Source: SHLJ01 sp041618535
Lineage (GTDB): Bacteria; Bacteroidota; Bacteroidia; Flavobacteriales; Flavobacteriaceae
Assembly: GCA_041618535.1 (NCBI GenBank)
Contig: JBFKFP010000130.1
Span: 1-8,040 of the forward strand
Direction of reading: 5' to 3'
Length of the DNA stretch: 8,040 nucleotides
Of this stretch, positions 7,765-8,040 are shown one piece after another. Position 1 is the stretch's first letter; each line of letters opens with the position of its first letter. The position numbers and the translations under genes are program-made. Below the pieces are notes generated by a model, which saw only the letters and a list, made by a program, of their open reading frames with translations, was not told the DNA's origin and did no database searches.

Positions 7765-7772
7765 TATCTTTG
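7765..7772 (+). promoter_or_regulatory. -7 promoter box (TATCTTTG) for the aminotransferase gene
   Basis: TATCTTTG matches the Bacteroidota -7 consensus TAnnTTTG exactly and lies 23 bp before the aminotransferase ATG. No proper TTTG occurs at the -33 spacing (ATTC is found there), so strength is uncertain. Transcription would begin around 7777-7780, inside the terminator hairpin that follows. Confidence 0.5.
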
Positions 7773-7773
7773 C

Positions 7774-7795
7774 CCCGATTCAATCGGGTTTTTTT
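7774..7795 (+). terminator. Intrinsic terminator between the START-like and aminotransferase genes
   Basis: CCCGAT (7774-7779) pairs perfectly with ATCGGG (7783-7788) around a TCA loop, followed at once by seven T (7789-7795). This is a compact, strong-looking rho-independent terminator, 31 bp past the START-like stop. The T-tract abuts the aminotransferase ATG at 7796, so the element is also the leader of the next gene. Confidence 0.7.
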
Positions 7796-8040
7796 ATGAT
7801 CAATATCAACGGCAATCTTCTATTGGAGAGCGAAGCTGAAATTTCAACCGAAAACCGTGGTCTGCATTATGGGGATGCAGCTTTCGAAACCCTCAGATAC
7901 GATCATGGCAAGATCCTGTTCTGGGAAGACCATTATTTTCGACTTATGGCCACTATGCGTATCCTCAGGATGGAAATCCCCATGTCATTTACTCCTGAAT
8001 ACCTGGAGGAACAACTGCTCAGGTCTGTCAGGGCTAATAA
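7796..8040 (+). CDS. Class IV aminotransferase (PLP-dependent), 5' part only
   Basis: The first 81 codons are visible; the gene runs off the right edge. The start MININ-GNLL and the motif RGLHYGDAAFETLRY (residues about 22-36) are characteristic of PLP fold type IV enzymes, followed by the usual FWEDHYFRLMATMRIL helix. This family includes branched-chain amino acid aminotransferase, D-amino acid aminotransferase and aminodeoxychorismate lyase (PabC). The catalytic lysine and specificity residues lie beyond the window, so the reaction cannot be assigned; a PabC-like or BCAT-like role is equally possible. The ATG at 7796 sits directly after a terminator-like T-tract and 23 bp after a -7 box, so the mRNA leader from that promoter would be only about 16-20 nt. 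There is no Shine-Dalgarno sequence. Confidence 0.9.
   Translation, partial: MININGNLLLESEAEISTENRGLHYGDAAFETLRYDHGKILFWEDHYFRLMATMRILRMEIPMSFTPEYLEEQLLRSVRAN

Noticed and set aside
7409..7783. Minus-strand open frames opposite the START-like gene (7409-7591, 7592-7783)
   Set aside because: The plus-strand frame encodes a recognisable START-like fold with normal length; the antisense frames show no domain.

Overview
The window looks like chromosomal DNA from a member of the Bacteroidota, most likely Flavobacteriia. Four things point that way. There is a type IX secretion (T9SS) type A sorting domain. A promoter fits the Bacteroidota pattern TTTG-N19-TAnnTTTG exactly. The start codons lack clear Shine-Dalgarno sequences, and the tRNA gene does not encode its CCA end. 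I do not assign a genus.

Positions 1-6645 hold two long genes for exported multidomain proteins, both on the minus strand. The gene at 1-3839 starts inside the window and runs off its left edge. Its visible 1279 codons encode a signal peptide, three tandem HYDIN-like (choice-of-anchor D) repeats, a MAM-like module, a Bacteroidota DUF8202-type module and a LamG/concanavalin A-like domain. Upstream of it, 3952-6645 encodes a complete 897-residue M14 zinc carboxypeptidase. It carries a transthyretin-like domain, Ig-like and beta-sandwich modules, a PKD domain and a T9SS sorting domain. Its active-site residues are complete, and its pocket residues resemble those of the basic-residue-specific regulatory carboxypeptidases. 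A 112-bp gap with a small palindrome separates the two genes, so co-transcription is possible but not shown.

Positions 6646-7103 contain no intact gene. They hold a 67-codon open stretch, in frame with an upstream ATG but split from it by a TAG, which may be a gene relic. They also hold a hairpin whose stem sequence is repeated in the neighbouring terminator. A tRNA-Met(CAT) gene follows at 7145-7218 on the minus strand, with a canonical promoter and an intrinsic terminator.

The right end is transcribed rightward. It holds a START-like (SRPBCC) protein of 131 residues and the first 81 codons of a class IV aminotransferase (PLP enzyme). The 53-bp gap between them holds a -7 promoter box followed at once by an intrinsic terminator hairpin whose T-tract abuts the aminotransferase ATG. 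This promoter/terminator overlap is the most unusual regulatory arrangement in the window. I found no CRISPR array, insertion sequence, phage gene or defence system.
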